Shown here piece by piece: positions 17,097 to 25,770 of a stretch of 64,000 nt of DNA. Numbering within the stretch: position 1 is the first letter of the stretch; the number at the start of each line of letters is the position of its first letter. The translations under genes were made by a program, and so were the position numbers. A model generated the notes under the pieces. That model did no database searches and was not told where the DNA came from. It saw nothing but the letters and a program-made list of their open reading frames with translations. The stretch comes from Oscillospiraceae bacterium (GTDB lineage: Bacteria; Bacillota; Clostridia; Saccharofermentanales; Saccharofermentanaceae): assembly GCA_900176545.1 (NCBI GenBank), contig FWXP01000009.1, positions 51,375-115,374 on the forward strand, given 5' to 3'.

Positions 17097-17732
17097 ATGG
17101 GCAGGTACACTTACGGACTGATAATAATATTGTCGCTGCTGTCGGGAACTTTGTCGGCTTCTCTTCTTCAGAGCCTTTATAAGGTGAAGCGGCAGACTAT
17201 ATTCTATACGGCTTTTCTTGACCTTTTTGCCACGGGTATGTGCTCGATGCTACTGGTATTCTTAAGGACTCTTGGCAAGGGCTACGGCTTCTCGGGTCTT
17301 GGTGCCGCATTCGGCCTTATGCTGGGTAACTGTATCTCCGTATATATCCATAATGATAAGCCGGGTGTCGTATTCTCGTCCTGGGTCGTGTCAGCGCCCC
17401 TGATGTATTCGATATCCAAGATGGCATGCTTCTCTTCGGGGTGCTGCGCAGGTGATGCATTCGGGCTTCCCGTGCAGCCCGTGATGTCCGCGGTATTCTT
17501 TATTGTCTACGTGATATCCCTTATCGCGTTCTTTATAGTGAAAGATAAGATGAAGGCCTGCGCTCTTTCTATGGTCTTATCCTTTATAGCAAGGTTCGGT
17601 ATGGACTTCTTCCACTATTCCCATGCCGGAAAGATATTATCGACTGAGCAGATACTTGTCTTAGTCGCAGGGGGTATCGCCCTTGTCCTGTATGCTCTTC
17701 GAAGTAAGCTTCCGCTACCTCGGGAGTTGTAA
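17097..17732 (+). CDS. Lgt-like integral membrane protein
   Basis: The 211-residue protein has six or seven membrane helices. It resembles a shortened prolipoprotein diacylglyceryl transferase: a Cys-rich loop KMACFSSGCCAGDAFG sits where Lgt has its GRxGNF loop, followed by PVQPVMSAVFF and a late segment RFGMDFFHYSHAGKILSTEQIL like the RFxxEFxR...LTxxQ block of Lgt. The catalytic GR of Lgt is not present (KMACF), so ordinary Lgt activity is doubtful. A bona fide lgt is present at 36365. The start is set by ATG 17097 with GGAGGGTG; an earlier in-frame ATG at 17067 precedes the -10 element. Confidence 0.75.
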   Translation: MGRYTYGLIIILSLLSGTLSASLLQSLYKVKRQTIFYTAFLDLFATGMCSMLLVFLRTLGKGYGFSGLGAAFGLMLGNCISVYIHNDKPGVVFSSWVVSAPLMYSISKMACFSSGCCAGDAFGLPVQPVMSAVFFIVYVISLIAFFIVKDKMKACALSMVLSFIARFGMDFFHYSHAGKILSTEQILVLVAGGIALVLYALRSKLPLPREL

Positions 17733-17796
17733 TTTGATGAATAGATGTTAATATGAATTAAGTTTTGTATGTAAGTGTGGTTATCGGAGGGGAATC

Positions 17797-18375
17797 ATGA
17801 GCGAGAATAATAACGAATGGAAGTGCCCTAAGTGCGGGGTAATGAACTCATATGGTAATTTCTGCGGTGAATGCGGAGAGCCTAAGGTAATAGCGGCGTC
17901 ATTCGCACCGAAGCCGGCAGCAGCTGCTGCACCTGAACCTTCACCTGCGCCCGTACCGGCACCTGTTGCTGCTCCCGCTCCTTCACAGCCTTCAGGCAAT
18001 AATCCTTCTGCGAATAAGGAGACACCTGAAGATAAGAAGGCTGCAGAGAAGCTGTGCATAATATCACTTATCTGCATGTATGCGGGTCCCGCCGTGTTCG
18101 GAGCTATGTTCTACGGACTTGAATCCCTTGGTGAGTCACTCGGTTCCGAAGTAGTCCAGTACCTTGCACTTATCCCCGGTATCTTATATTGTGCCTCCTG
18201 GGTCGCTGCCATCGTGCTTATGATCATGGCAAGGGTAAAATATCCCAAGAATACATTTGCTAAGGTCCTTATGTGGATCTATATCGGTCAGGCTATCCTT
18301 TCTGTCATAGCTGTCATCCTGTTTGTAATACTTTGCGCTGCTTCAGTAAGCTACTGCGTAAATTCAGGCTGGTGA
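17797..18375 (+). CDS. Zinc-ribbon membrane protein
   Basis: The 192-residue protein starts with a rubredoxin-like zinc ribbon (CPKCGVMNSYGNFCGECGEP, residues 10-29). A 40-residue Ala/Pro-rich linker follows, then two to three membrane helices (about 86-112, 124-150, 160-188). Zinc-ribbon plus membrane-helix proteins are abundant in Firmicutes and mostly uncharacterised. GGAGGGGAATC precedes the ATG. It ends 7 bases before the methyltransferase gene, so the two are probably co-transcribed, with no obvious functional link. Confidence 0.8.
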   Translation: MSENNNEWKCPKCGVMNSYGNFCGECGEPKVIAASFAPKPAAAAAPEPSPAPVPAPVAAPAPSQPSGNNPSANKETPEDKKAAEKLCIISLICMYAGPAVFGAMFYGLESLGESLGSEVVQYLALIPGILYCASWVAAIVLMIMARVKYPKNTFAKVLMWIYIGQAILSVIAVILFVILCAASVSYCVNSGW

Positions 18376-18382
18376 TACGCTG

Positions 18383-19609
18383 ATGAAGGAAGGACGAACA
18401 TATCTTAAAGTAACGCTTACGGAGAGAGGCAGCAGGAGACAGGAGAGCCGCCACCCGTGGGTATACGATAATGAAGTAGGAAATGCCGACGAAGGCATAA
18501 AGGACGGCGATCTTGTCGATGTCATAACTGCAGGCGGCAAGTACGCGGGAACCGGCTTTTATAACAGTAGCTCCAAGATAAGGGTAAGGATCATCTCGCG
18601 AAATGCAAACGATACCTTCGATAAGGCCTTCTGGGAAAGAAGAGCCGGCTACGCCTTGGACTATAGAAAGACCGTAATGAAGTCCGAAGATGACCTGAAG
18701 TGTGCAAGGATAATCTTCGGTGAAGCGGACGAATTCCCGGGCCTTACCATCGACAGGTTCGACGATGTCTTAGTTGCCCAGGTGTTATCCCTCGGTATCG
18801 AAGTCCGTAAGGAGATGATCTTTGATGCCATCCTTGATGTATTCCGTCAAAGGGGAGAGGACATAATAGGTATATACGAGCGTAATGATGTCGCTATCCG
18901 TGAGCTCGAAGGACTTACGGAATATAAGGGCTACTATAAGGAGAAGGACAGGGGGATCCCCACAAAGACCATAGCCTCCATAACGGAGAACGGCGTCAAG
19001 TATAAGGTCGATGTGGTAAACGGTCAGAAGACCGGATTCTTCCTGGATCAGAAATATAACAGGGAAGCGGCAGGCCGCATCGCCAGAGGCAAGAATGTCC
19101 TCGACTGCTTTACACATACGGGCTCATTCGCACTTAATGCAGCCATGAGCGGAGCCAAGCACGTTCACGCGGTGGATGTATCCGAGACTGCCGTAGCGAT
19201 GGCACAGGAGAATGCTAAGATCAACGGTCTTGAAGACATAATGAGCTTTGAGGCCGCAGATGTATTCGATCTTCTTCCCAATATAAAGAAGGGCGAATAT
19301 GACATGATCATATTGGATCCTCCGGCATTTACCAAGTCCAGGAAGACAAAGGAGAATGCCAAGAGGGGATATAAGGAGATCAATTACAGGGCCATGAAGG
19401 CGCTCCCCAGAGGAGGGTATCTGGCCACATGTTCCTGCTCTCACTTCATGGATGAGGAGAGCTTTATCAAGATGCTGGATTCCGCCGCGAAGGATGCCGG
19501 TGTCCGCTTAAAGCAGATCGAGAAGAGACAGCAGTCTCCCGATCACCCCATCCTCCTTAACGTATCCGAGACGGACTATCTTAAATTTTTCATACTGCAG
19601 GTGTTCTGA
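18383..19609 (+). CDS. rlmI: 23S rRNA (cytosine) methyltransferase, RlmI family
   Basis: The 408-residue protein has an N-terminal PUA domain (SRRQESRHPWVYDNEV, residues 12-27), a central domain with DEFPGLTIDRF, and a Rossmann methyltransferase domain: motif I VLDCFTHTGSFALNA near 235, VHAVDVSETAV, and catalytic motif IV LDPPAFTKS near 317. The late Cys in ATCSCSHFM fits a m5C methyltransferase. RlmI methylates C1962 of 23S rRNA in E. coli; Firmicute relatives are less studied. Start ATG 18383 lies 7 bases after the previous stop. Confidence 0.88.
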   Translation: MKEGRTYLKVTLTERGSRRQESRHPWVYDNEVGNADEGIKDGDLVDVITAGGKYAGTGFYNSSSKIRVRIISRNANDTFDKAFWERRAGYALDYRKTVMKSEDDLKCARIIFGEADEFPGLTIDRFDDVLVAQVLSLGIEVRKEMIFDAILDVFRQRGEDIIGIYERNDVAIRELEGLTEYKGYYKEKDRGIPTKTIASITENGVKYKVDVVNGQKTGFFLDQKYNREAAGRIARGKNVLDCFTHTGSFALNAAMSGAKHVHAVDVSETAVAMAQENAKINGLEDIMSFEAADVFDLLPNIKKGEYDMIILDPPAFTKSRKTKENAKRGYKEINYRAMKALPRGGYLATCSCSHFMDEESFIKMLDSAAKDAGVRLKQIEKRQQSPDHPILLNVSETDYLKFFILQVF

Positions 19610-19614
19610 TATAT

Positions 19615-21960
19615 ATGGGATCTGATACTCTTCGTAAGCTTGAGCCGGGGCAGAGCGCTCTTATCACAAAGGTAGGAGGCGACGGTGCCTTAAGGCAGCA
19701 TTTCCTTGATATGGGCCTTATCCCGGGTACCAAGGTAAAGGTCATAAAGTTCGCGCCCATGGGAGATCCCATGGAGGTCAAGGTTCGAGGCTACGGCCTT
19801 ACCTTGAGGCTCGACGATGCCGCCAAGATAGAGGTGGATACTAAGGCTAAGCTCGAAGCTGACGTTGAAGAGCATTTCGAGATGAAGAAGTCGGAGCACC
19901 CGGGTCTTGGTGAGGGCGGTAAGTATCACGTGAAGGAAGAAGAGGATCCTATCCCCGACGGCACCGTGATGAAGCTGGCTCTCGTAGGTAACCAGAACTG
20001 CGGTAAGACTACGCTCTTTAATCAGCTGACAGGTTCCAATCAGCATGTAGGTAATTTCCCCGGTGTTACGGTGGACCGTAAGGACGGAGTCATCAAGGGG
20101 CATCCCGAGACGAGGCTTACGGACCTTCCCGGTATCTACTCCATGTCGCCTTATACAAGCGAGGAGATAGTGTCCCGTAACTTCGTTCTGGAGCAAAAGC
20201 CTCACGCCATAATAAATATCGTAGATGTTACCAATATAGAGCGTAATCTCTACCTTACCATGCAGCTTCTGGAGATGAACGTTCCCATGGTAGTAGCGCT
20301 CAACATGATGGATGAGCTCTCTTCCAACGGCGGCGGCGTAGATGTCAACGAGTTCGAGAGAAAGCTCGGCGTTCCCGTAGTTCCCATATCCGCATCCAAG
20401 AATCAGGGTGTAGACGAGCTCACGGATCACGTGCTTCACATCGCGTACTATCAGGAGAAGCCCCAGCGCCAGGATTACTGCGACGAGAATTATCTGGGCG
20501 GAGCCGTACACAGATGCATACACTCCATCGCGCATCTTATCGATGACCATGCCAAGGCTCACGATATCCCAGTAAGGTTCGCGGCGGCTAAGATAATAGA
20601 AGGAGACGAGCTCATCATCGATAAGCTCGGACTTGATGAGAATGAGAAGGAGACTATGGAGCATATTGTCTCCCAGATGGAGTCGGAGGGCGGCCTCGAT
20701 CGAAGCGCAGCCATCGCCGGCATGAGATTCTCCTTCATAGAGAAAGTAGTAAAGACAGCAGTAAAGAAGCCTCGTAAGAGCAGGGAGAGGGAACGAAGCG
20801 AGAAGATCGACAGGTTCCTTACCGGTAAGTATACGGCTATCCCCGCATTCATCCTTATCATGGCGATGGTCTTCTTCCTGACATTTAACGTCATAGGTGC
20901 ATTCCTTCAGGGGCTTCTTGAGTCCGGTATAGGAATTCTGGCAGGATATACGGAGAAGCTCCTTATAAGAGCTGACGTCAACGAAGGCTTAAAGGGTCTT
21001 TTTATGGACGGCATATTCGCGGGAGTAGGAAGTGTACTGAGCTTTCTTCCCATAATCGTGACATTGTTCTTCTTCCTGTCGCTGCTGGAAGATTCGGGTT
21101 ATATCGCAAGAGTAGCATTTGTCATGGACCGGCTCCTTCGTAAGATAGGATTATCGGGCAGAAGTATCGTGCCGCTCCTTATAGGATTCGGCTGTACCGT
21201 TCCCGCGGTAATGTCAACGAGGACACTTCCTTCCGAGAGGGACAGGAAGATGACGATCCTCCTGACACCCTTTATGAGCTGTACGGCAAAGCTTCCTATA
21301 TATGCTTTCTTCGTAAATGCATTCTTCCCGGGCCAGGGAGGTCTTGTGATGACAGGGCTCTATCTTCTTGGTATAGTCGTTGCCATATTGGTATCTCTTA
21401 TATTCAGGAAGACCCTCTTCAGAGGTGAGGCAGTTCCTTTTGTAATGGAACTTCCCAACTACCGCCTTCCCGGTGCGGTCAACGTAATAAAGCTCCTCTG
21501 GGAGAAGGCAAAGGATTTCCTTCAGAGGGCATTCACGGTCATCCTCGTGGCTTCGATCCTTATCTGGGTCCTTCAGAGTTTCGATTTCTCTCTTAAGATG
21601 ACAGACGATCCGTCCGCCAGCATCCTCGCTGCGATAGCGGGACTTCTTGTACCCGTTATGAAGCCCGCGGGACTTGGTGACTGGAAGATATGTACTTCTC
21701 TGATATCAGGCTTTATCGCCAAGGAGAGCGTCGTATCGACCTTGCAGGTCCTGTACCCCGGGGATATCACTTCCGCGATGACAACTGCTTGCGCCGTATC
21801 TCTTCTTGTATTCTCTTTGCTCTACACTCCGTGCGTAGCGGCTGTTGCTGCAGTCAGAAGAGAACTGGGGCGCAAGTGGGCAGCAGCTCTTGTCCTCTGG
21901 CAGTGCATGATCGCATGGCTGGCAGCGGCATTTGTTCATATTCTCACAATTTTCTTCTAA
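19615..21960 (+). CDS. feoB: Ferrous iron transporter, FeoA-FeoB fusion
   Basis: Residues 1-75 are a FeoA-like SH3 domain (LRQHFLDMGLIPGTKVKV). After a ~45-residue acidic linker comes the FeoB G domain: G1 GNQNCGKTTLFN (about 127), G3 DLPGIYS, G4 NMMD, G5 SASKNQG. The membrane part starts near 405, with the two Gate motifs including GCTVPAVMSTRTL and FMSCTAKLPIYAFF. FeoB imports Fe2+ across the cytoplasmic membrane, driven or gated by GTP hydrolysis. It starts 5 bases after the methyltransferase stop. The fusion is known in Clostridia and Bacteroidetes. Fe2+ uptake matches the PerR and rubrerythrin genes a few kb away. Confidence 0.96.
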   Translation: MGSDTLRKLEPGQSALITKVGGDGALRQHFLDMGLIPGTKVKVIKFAPMGDPMEVKVRGYGLTLRLDDAAKIEVDTKAKLEADVEEHFEMKKSEHPGLGEGGKYHVKEEEDPIPDGTVMKLALVGNQNCGKTTLFNQLTGSNQHVGNFPGVTVDRKDGVIKGHPETRLTDLPGIYSMSPYTSEEIVSRNFVLEQKPHAIINIVDVTNIERNLYLTMQLLEMNVPMVVALNMMDELSSNGGGVDVNEFERKLGVPVVPISASKNQGVDELTDHVLHIAYYQEKPQRQDYCDENYLGGAVHRCIHSIAHLIDDHAKAHDIPVRFAAAKIIEGDELIIDKLGLDENEKETMEHIVSQMESEGGLDRSAAIAGMRFSFIEKVVKTAVKKPRKSRERERSEKIDRFLTGKYTAIPAFILIMAMVFFLTFNVIGAFLQGLLESGIGILAGYTEKLLIRADVNEGLKGLFMDGIFAGVGSVLSFLPIIVTLFFFLSLLEDSGYIARVAFVMDRLLRKIGLSGRSIVPLLIGFGCTVPAVMSTRTLPSERDRKMTILLTPFMSCTAKLPIYAFFVNAFFPGQGGLVMTGLYLLGIVVAILVSLIFRKTLFRGEAVPFVMELPNYRLPGAVNVIKLLWEKAKDFLQRAFTVILVASILIWVLQSFDFSLKMTDDPSASILAAIAGLLVPVMKPAGLGDWKICTSLISGFIAKESVVSTLQVLYPGDITSAMTTACAVSLLVFSLLYTPCVAAVAAVRRELGRKWAAALVLWQCMIAWLAAAFVHILTIFF

Positions 21961-22050
21961 GTCGTTAACCGTTTATTAACTTATATTCCCTTGATTTGCA
22001 TCTTGCGGTTGATGTACGATTGATGACGGAATGGAAAGGCGGTAGAAATA

Positions 22051-23232
22051 ATGAAGAAGATCATTTCACGTATATTATCAACAGTTATCGCGGCTGCACT
22101 TGCTCTTACATTGATGCCTAAGGGCGTCGTTCATGCAGAGACGGCATATGAGATGAACAAGTGGACCATATTCTGCTATTTCTGCGGATCTAATCTCGAG
22201 GATGATTACAGTGCATCCGATGATATAGAAGAGATGATAGAGTCTACTTCCGGTACGGATCTTCGCTACGTCGTAATGTGCGGCGGAAGTAATGTAGATC
22301 ATGATTACTTCAAGCACTGGGCAACATACAGGATCCTTATCGAAGACGGTAAGGTGTATAAGGTAGGTAATCCCGCTCTCCTTGATATGGGCGATGCAGG
22401 TACATTGTCCGATTTCCTTCAGTGGGGACTTTCCGAATTCCCTGCGGAGCACAGCGGACTCGTTATCTGGGATCATGGTGCAGGTGCCATCGGCGGCTGC
22501 TGCTACGACGATCTCTTTGACTTCGATAACCTTACTCTTCCCGAGATGTCCCAGGCCTTCGATAAGGCTGCTAACGTATCTGACAGAAAGTTCGACTTTG
22601 TAGCATATGACTGCTGTGAGATGGCTGCTTTGGAGCTTGCATGCATCCTTGAGGACCATGCGGATTACTTTGCCGCATCCCAGGAAGTTATGCCTGCCGA
22701 AGGATTCGACTACACGAGCATCACGGATTATATCGTCAGCAATCCCGATTGTGACGGATTCGCGGCATGCGAAGCTCTTGCTAACGGTTACTGGGATTCA
22801 CTGGGTTCTCCCATTCCTTACTACGGCACGATATCCATTATGGATCTTAGCAAGCTCGATACCCTCATGACTACGCTCGGAAGGTATCTGTCATCAGTCG
22901 ATACATATATCGAGAGCGATACTTCAGCACGTTCGGCTCTCCAGAGCGCTCTTCGATCCGAATGTTCTTTGGATGATTGCAACATGGTGGATCTTAATGA
23001 TCTTATCGATTGCTGCTCCGTATATTCAGATCCCGCGAGCTTCGCGCTTAACGAGGCCGTAGTTGACTTTATCCCTTATGTAAGGAACAGCAACGAGCAT
23101 GCGGGCTTCAGCGGTGTTACGGTATATGTACCTGTCAACAGACCCTATCCCGATGAGCTCGAGATCTTTGAGGAGATCGTTCCCGATGTTCCGGGCTATG
23201 AAGACTTCATCTACGATCTTACCGGCTGCTGA
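22051..23232 (+). CDS. Secreted clostripain-family (C11) cysteine protease
   Basis: The 393-residue protein has a signal peptide (residues 1-30, cleavage near VHAE). The C11 catalytic pair is visible: His142 in VIWDHGAG and Cys189 in AYDCCEM, at the spacing usual for clostripain/gingipain-like caspase folds. C11 enzymes cleave after Arg or Lys and often self-process. There is no C-terminal anchor, so it is likely released or loosely cell-associated. The ribosome site is GAAAGGCGG. It is transcribed alone, between feoB and a regulator gene. Its target is unknown. Confidence 0.9.
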   Translation: MKKIISRILSTVIAAALALTLMPKGVVHAETAYEMNKWTIFCYFCGSNLEDDYSASDDIEEMIESTSGTDLRYVVMCGGSNVDHDYFKHWATYRILIEDGKVYKVGNPALLDMGDAGTLSDFLQWGLSEFPAEHSGLVIWDHGAGAIGGCCYDDLFDFDNLTLPEMSQAFDKAANVSDRKFDFVAYDCCEMAALELACILEDHADYFAASQEVMPAEGFDYTSITDYIVSNPDCDGFAACEALANGYWDSLGSPIPYYGTISIMDLSKLDTLMTTLGRYLSSVDTYIESDTSARSALQSALRSECSLDDCNMVDLNDLIDCCSVYSDPASFALNEAVVDFIPYVRNSNEHAGFSGVTVYVPVNRPYPDELEIFEEIVPDVPGYEDFIYDLTGC

Positions 23233-23272
23233 TATACAAATATCCGAACTGTTATTTGGGTGACCCCTGTCT

Positions 23273-23317
23273 GTAACATAGTTACTTTACAATAAAATCA
23301 ACGATTTTAGGTAAAGT
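23273..23317 (+). promoter_or_regulatory. Two inverted repeats in the leader of the MerR-like gene
   Basis: GTAACATAGTTAC (23273-23285) is a perfect dyad. It is followed by a long near-perfect dyad: 23284-23299 (ACTTTACAATAAAATC) against 23303-23317 (GATTTTAGGTAAAGT), with one bulged base and a 3-base loop. The second ends just before the AGGTAA ribosome site of the gene at 23332. This could be an autoregulatory operator or an RNA hairpin limiting translation. Confidence 0.55.
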
Positions 23318-23331
23318 GAGGTAATTGTCTT

Positions 23332-23961
23332 ATGGCAGACGAAGAACTGATCTCGAAGAAGCAGCTCTTGAGGATAGCTCAGATCTCATACGGTACTCTA
23401 TACAGATGGAAGAGGATGAACCTTATTCCGGAGTCCTGGTTCATCCATAAGGCTACGGAAATAGGTCAGGCTACCTACTTCCCCAGAACAAAGATCCTCA
23501 CAAGGATCGACCGCATCAAGGAGCTCAAGAACGAGCTCACTGCTGAGCAGATGCAGGAACTCTTTTCAGCTAACGTAAAGAGCTTCAAGATCCCTCTCAA
23601 GGACTTCAAGAGCCTTGAGATCGTAAGCAAGCTCTCTATCACGGCTTTCTGTGCCGATTACCCCGAGAAGGAACTTCTGGACTTCAACGATGTATTCTCC
23701 ATGTATGTTGTAGATCATCTGATGAAGCTCAACGGCTTCTATCTCGAAGATGCAAAGCAGGTATTAAAGCTTCTCGTTAAGTATCTGGCAGTAGAGGCAA
23801 GCAAGGACTATCAGCTCCTTCTGCTCCGTAAGATGGGTGTTCCCATGACCGTTCTCGTACATGGTGAGGATGAGATCCTCCTTGAGGACAATACGGAGAT
23901 AATCGCATGTGCGAACCTCGTGGAATTCGAAGAAGCACTTAAGGATCGCCTTATCGCATAA
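23332..23961 (+). CDS. YhbD/DUF4004-type MerR-like regulator
   Basis: The 209-residue protein begins with a MerR-like winged helix: ISKKQLLRIAQISYGTLYRWKRMNLIPESWFI (helix-turn-helix spans residues 6-38), followed by GQATYFPRTKILTRIDRI. This N-terminus closely follows Bacillus YhbD proteins (DUF4004). The rest is a helical domain with a C-terminal alpha/beta portion of unknown role. It is a cytosolic DNA-binding protein by inference. The gene starts 15 bases downstream of a strong dyad and is followed 18 bases later by an ArsR-type regulator, so the two regulators are probably co-transcribed. Confidence 0.82.
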   Translation: MADEELISKKQLLRIAQISYGTLYRWKRMNLIPESWFIHKATEIGQATYFPRTKILTRIDRIKELKNELTAEQMQELFSANVKSFKIPLKDFKSLEIVSKLSITAFCADYPEKELLDFNDVFSMYVVDHLMKLNGFYLEDAKQVLKLLVKYLAVEASKDYQLLLLRKMGVPMTVLVHGEDEILLEDNTEIIACANLVEFEEALKDRLIA

Positions 23962-23979
23962 AGGTAACGGAGACAGAAG

Positions 23980-24501
23980 ATGACTGAAGAAAGAGATGAA
24001 GAACAGTTAAGAAGACTGTCCATGCTCGCCGAGCCCATGAGGATGAGGATATTAAGGCTCCTTGCCGCAAACGGCAGTATGCGCGCCAAGGATATCCTGG
24101 AGGATTTCTCTGTGACACAGCCTACATTGTCCCATCACATGAACATCCTTATAGATGCGGATCTTGTCAGGGCGCAAAAGGACGGCAGATGCATCTGGTA
24201 CAGCATCAATAATGCTACGGTAAGATCTCTTACCGATATGCTCGGCGAATTGACTGACGGAAGCCTTGCTGCATCCGCTAAGGCCGCTCCTTCCAAGACC
24301 AAGAATAAGGCAGCTGCCGCAAGTGACAAGAAGAAGGCTTCCAAGGTAAAGCCCGCTCTCAAGGTCGATCCTTCCGTTCCCAAGCCCAAGACGGTGGTGG
24401 AGGTTCCCGATATAGAGGAACTCAAGAAGAAGAAGGATAAGAAAAAGAAGAGCGACAAGAAGAAAAAAGACAAAGAAAAAGACAAGAAGAAGAAAAAGTG
24501 A
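23980..24501 (+). CDS. ArsR-family regulator with lysine-rich tail
   Basis: Residues 5-88 are a winged-helix ArsR domain (LAEPMRMRILRLLAANGSMRA..., VTQPTLSHHMNILIDADLV, then wing KDGRCIWYSI). The metal-binding ELCVC motif of ArsR/SmtB is absent, so it is not an obvious metal sensor. Residues ~100-173 are a low-complexity tail of Ala/Lys/Pro ending in a run dominated by Lys, Asp and Glu, which is unusual for this family and gives a very basic C-terminus. A terminator-like hairpin lies right after the stop. Confidence 0.85.
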   Translation: MTEERDEEQLRRLSMLAEPMRMRILRLLAANGSMRAKDILEDFSVTQPTLSHHMNILIDADLVRAQKDGRCIWYSINNATVRSLTDMLGELTDGSLAASAKAAPSKTKNKAAAASDKKKASKVKPALKVDPSVPKPKTVVEVPDIEELKKKKDKKKKSDKKKKDKEKDKKKKK

Positions 24502-24509
24502 CCGCTATG

Positions 24510-24547
24510 AAGAAGATCCGCCCTCGTTATGAGAGCGGATCTTCTTT
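24510..24547. terminator. Bidirectional terminator between convergent genes
   Basis: AAGAAGATCCGC (24510-24521) pairs perfectly with GCGGATCTTCTT (24535-24546), a 12-bp stem with a 13-base loop. It sits between the ArsR gene (+) and the lipoprotein gene (-). The T-run is short (TTT) on the + strand. Confidence 0.7.
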
Positions 24548-24567
24548 GTTCAAAAGGAAGCATTGTA

Positions 24568-25635
24568 TCAGATCTCGGAGCCACCCCATTCAACAAGGGT
24601 GAATCCGGTTCTTTCAGGTGTCTGCGGCAGCTGGAGCTGCTGGTCCTCAGGGATCTCTGCTTCTGCATCAAGGGGTGAAAATACCATATATACCCTGATA
24701 ACCGAGTCGGGAGCGGGAGATACATTGAGCTCGGCGAGCTCTGAATAGCTCTCGGTAGGGAATGCGATGAGGTTATAAGGATTATTCTCCATCCTGGGAA
24801 GCCAGTATGTAATAAAGTCGTTGATCTCGCTGTAGTTAAGGCCTGCTGCCTCCAGGTACTGCTCGAGGAAAGCTGCTGTATCTTCTCCTCTGACACATAC
24901 GGACTGTGCGAAAGGATCAGGGATATCACATCTGCACTCGTAGAAGAGATAGTCGTAATTCCTTCCCGTACTAAGATCCGTGATCACACTGTCAGGTGTA
25001 GCACTTACGTTCCAGCCGAAGTCAGGATCGTATACGGGGTATGTGCATGTAAGGTCTCCTTGTATATCAAGTCCTACCGTGATATTCATCTCCTCTTCGG
25101 GATAGAGATAGATGACCGGCTTATCTACCGCATAGTAGGCATTTGACTGGGAAGGGTCTCCGACGATAGTCTGTACGAATACGCTGTCGATATTAAAATC
25201 CTCGTCAGCTACGACCAGTCTGTAGTCATCGGTGTCCATGTCGGCAGGAAGATAGCCGTGGAAGGTCAGGGAATCCGAACCGTCGCTGTAGATCGTCCGG
25301 CTGAGCGTAGCTATGGCATTATCCTCGTTCCAGAAGAAGCTTACCTTGTCCTTAAAAATATAGAGCTTAAGATCCACGGGATCGTTTATGTATTCGTCGG
25401 ATACATCGAAGTGCACATAGAGCTCTGATCCTGCGATCGGAGGATCGTATTCAGCTGCTCCTTCTACGCTGCAGATATAGGAAAGGTTCGTCATATAAGG
25501 ATCGGCGTTTCCGTAGGATGACTTATGGTCTGATCTTACCTTATTAGAGGAATGAACGGAATTGCCGCATGCCGTAAGGGGCATTAAAAGTGTTGATGCT
25601 ATAAGTGTTGTCGCTAATATATTTCTGAGTTTCAT
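24568..25635 (-). CDS. Hypothetical lipoprotein
   Basis: The 355-residue protein has a lipoprotein signal peptide: MKLRNILATTLIASTLLMPL followed by lipobox LTAC with Cys23. I placed the start at 25635 because GAAAGGAG precedes it and the lipobox then has normal length; an upstream in-frame start at 25719 would add 28 hydrophilic residues. The mature part has a beta-sandwich-like first half and a second domain opened by KPVIYLYPE, a phrase seen in many uncharacterised surface proteins of Clostridia. It would be tethered to the outer face of the membrane. Function unknown. It is convergent to the ArsR gene and divergent from perR. Confidence 0.82.
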   Translation of the reverse strand: MKLRNILATTLIASTLLMPLTACGNSVHSSNKVRSDHKSSYGNADPYMTNLSYICSVEGAAEYDPPIAGSELYVHFDVSDEYINDPVDLKLYIFKDKVSFFWNEDNAIATLSRTIYSDGSDSLTFHGYLPADMDTDDYRLVVADEDFNIDSVFVQTIVGDPSQSNAYYAVDKPVIYLYPEEEMNITVGLDIQGDLTCTYPVYDPDFGWNVSATPDSVITDLSTGRNYDYLFYECRCDIPDPFAQSVCVRGEDTAAFLEQYLEAAGLNYSEINDFITYWLPRMENNPYNLIAFPTESYSELAELNVSPAPDSVIRVYMVFSPLDAEAEIPEDQQLQLPQTPERTGFTLVEWGGSEI

Positions 25636-25712
25636 GGCTGTTCTCCTTTCGCTTTCATAACTAAAGACGGAGAAGGGAGAAGCAGGTTGCATGTACTGCC
25701 ACAATTTTTCAC

Positions 25713-25756
25713 TTTTCAAGAAAAAGATGTATTGATATAATTTATAGTAATTCTAA
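25713..25756 (+). promoter_or_regulatory. perR promoter with overlapping Per box
   Basis: TTTTCA (25713-25718) and TATAAT (25736-25741) are 17 bases apart. Directly downstream, 25742-25756 reads TTATAGTAATTCTAA, which matches the known PerR box TTATAATNATTATAA at 13 of 15 positions. It covers the likely transcription start, as expected for autorepression. Confidence 0.75.
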
Positions 25757-25770
25757 ATTGTGGAGTTCAA

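Noticed and set aside
19690..20664. 324-codon minus-strand open frame inside feoB
   Set aside because: It runs antisense to the conserved FeoA/G-domain coding region and its translation resembles no protein; codon bias of the + strand leaves the frame open.
24135..24929. 264-codon minus-strand frame across the ArsR tail and terminator
   Set aside because: It crosses a strong hairpin and is mostly antisense to the Lys-rich tail, giving low-complexity Ser/Phe protein; it also overlaps the lipoprotein gene out of frame.
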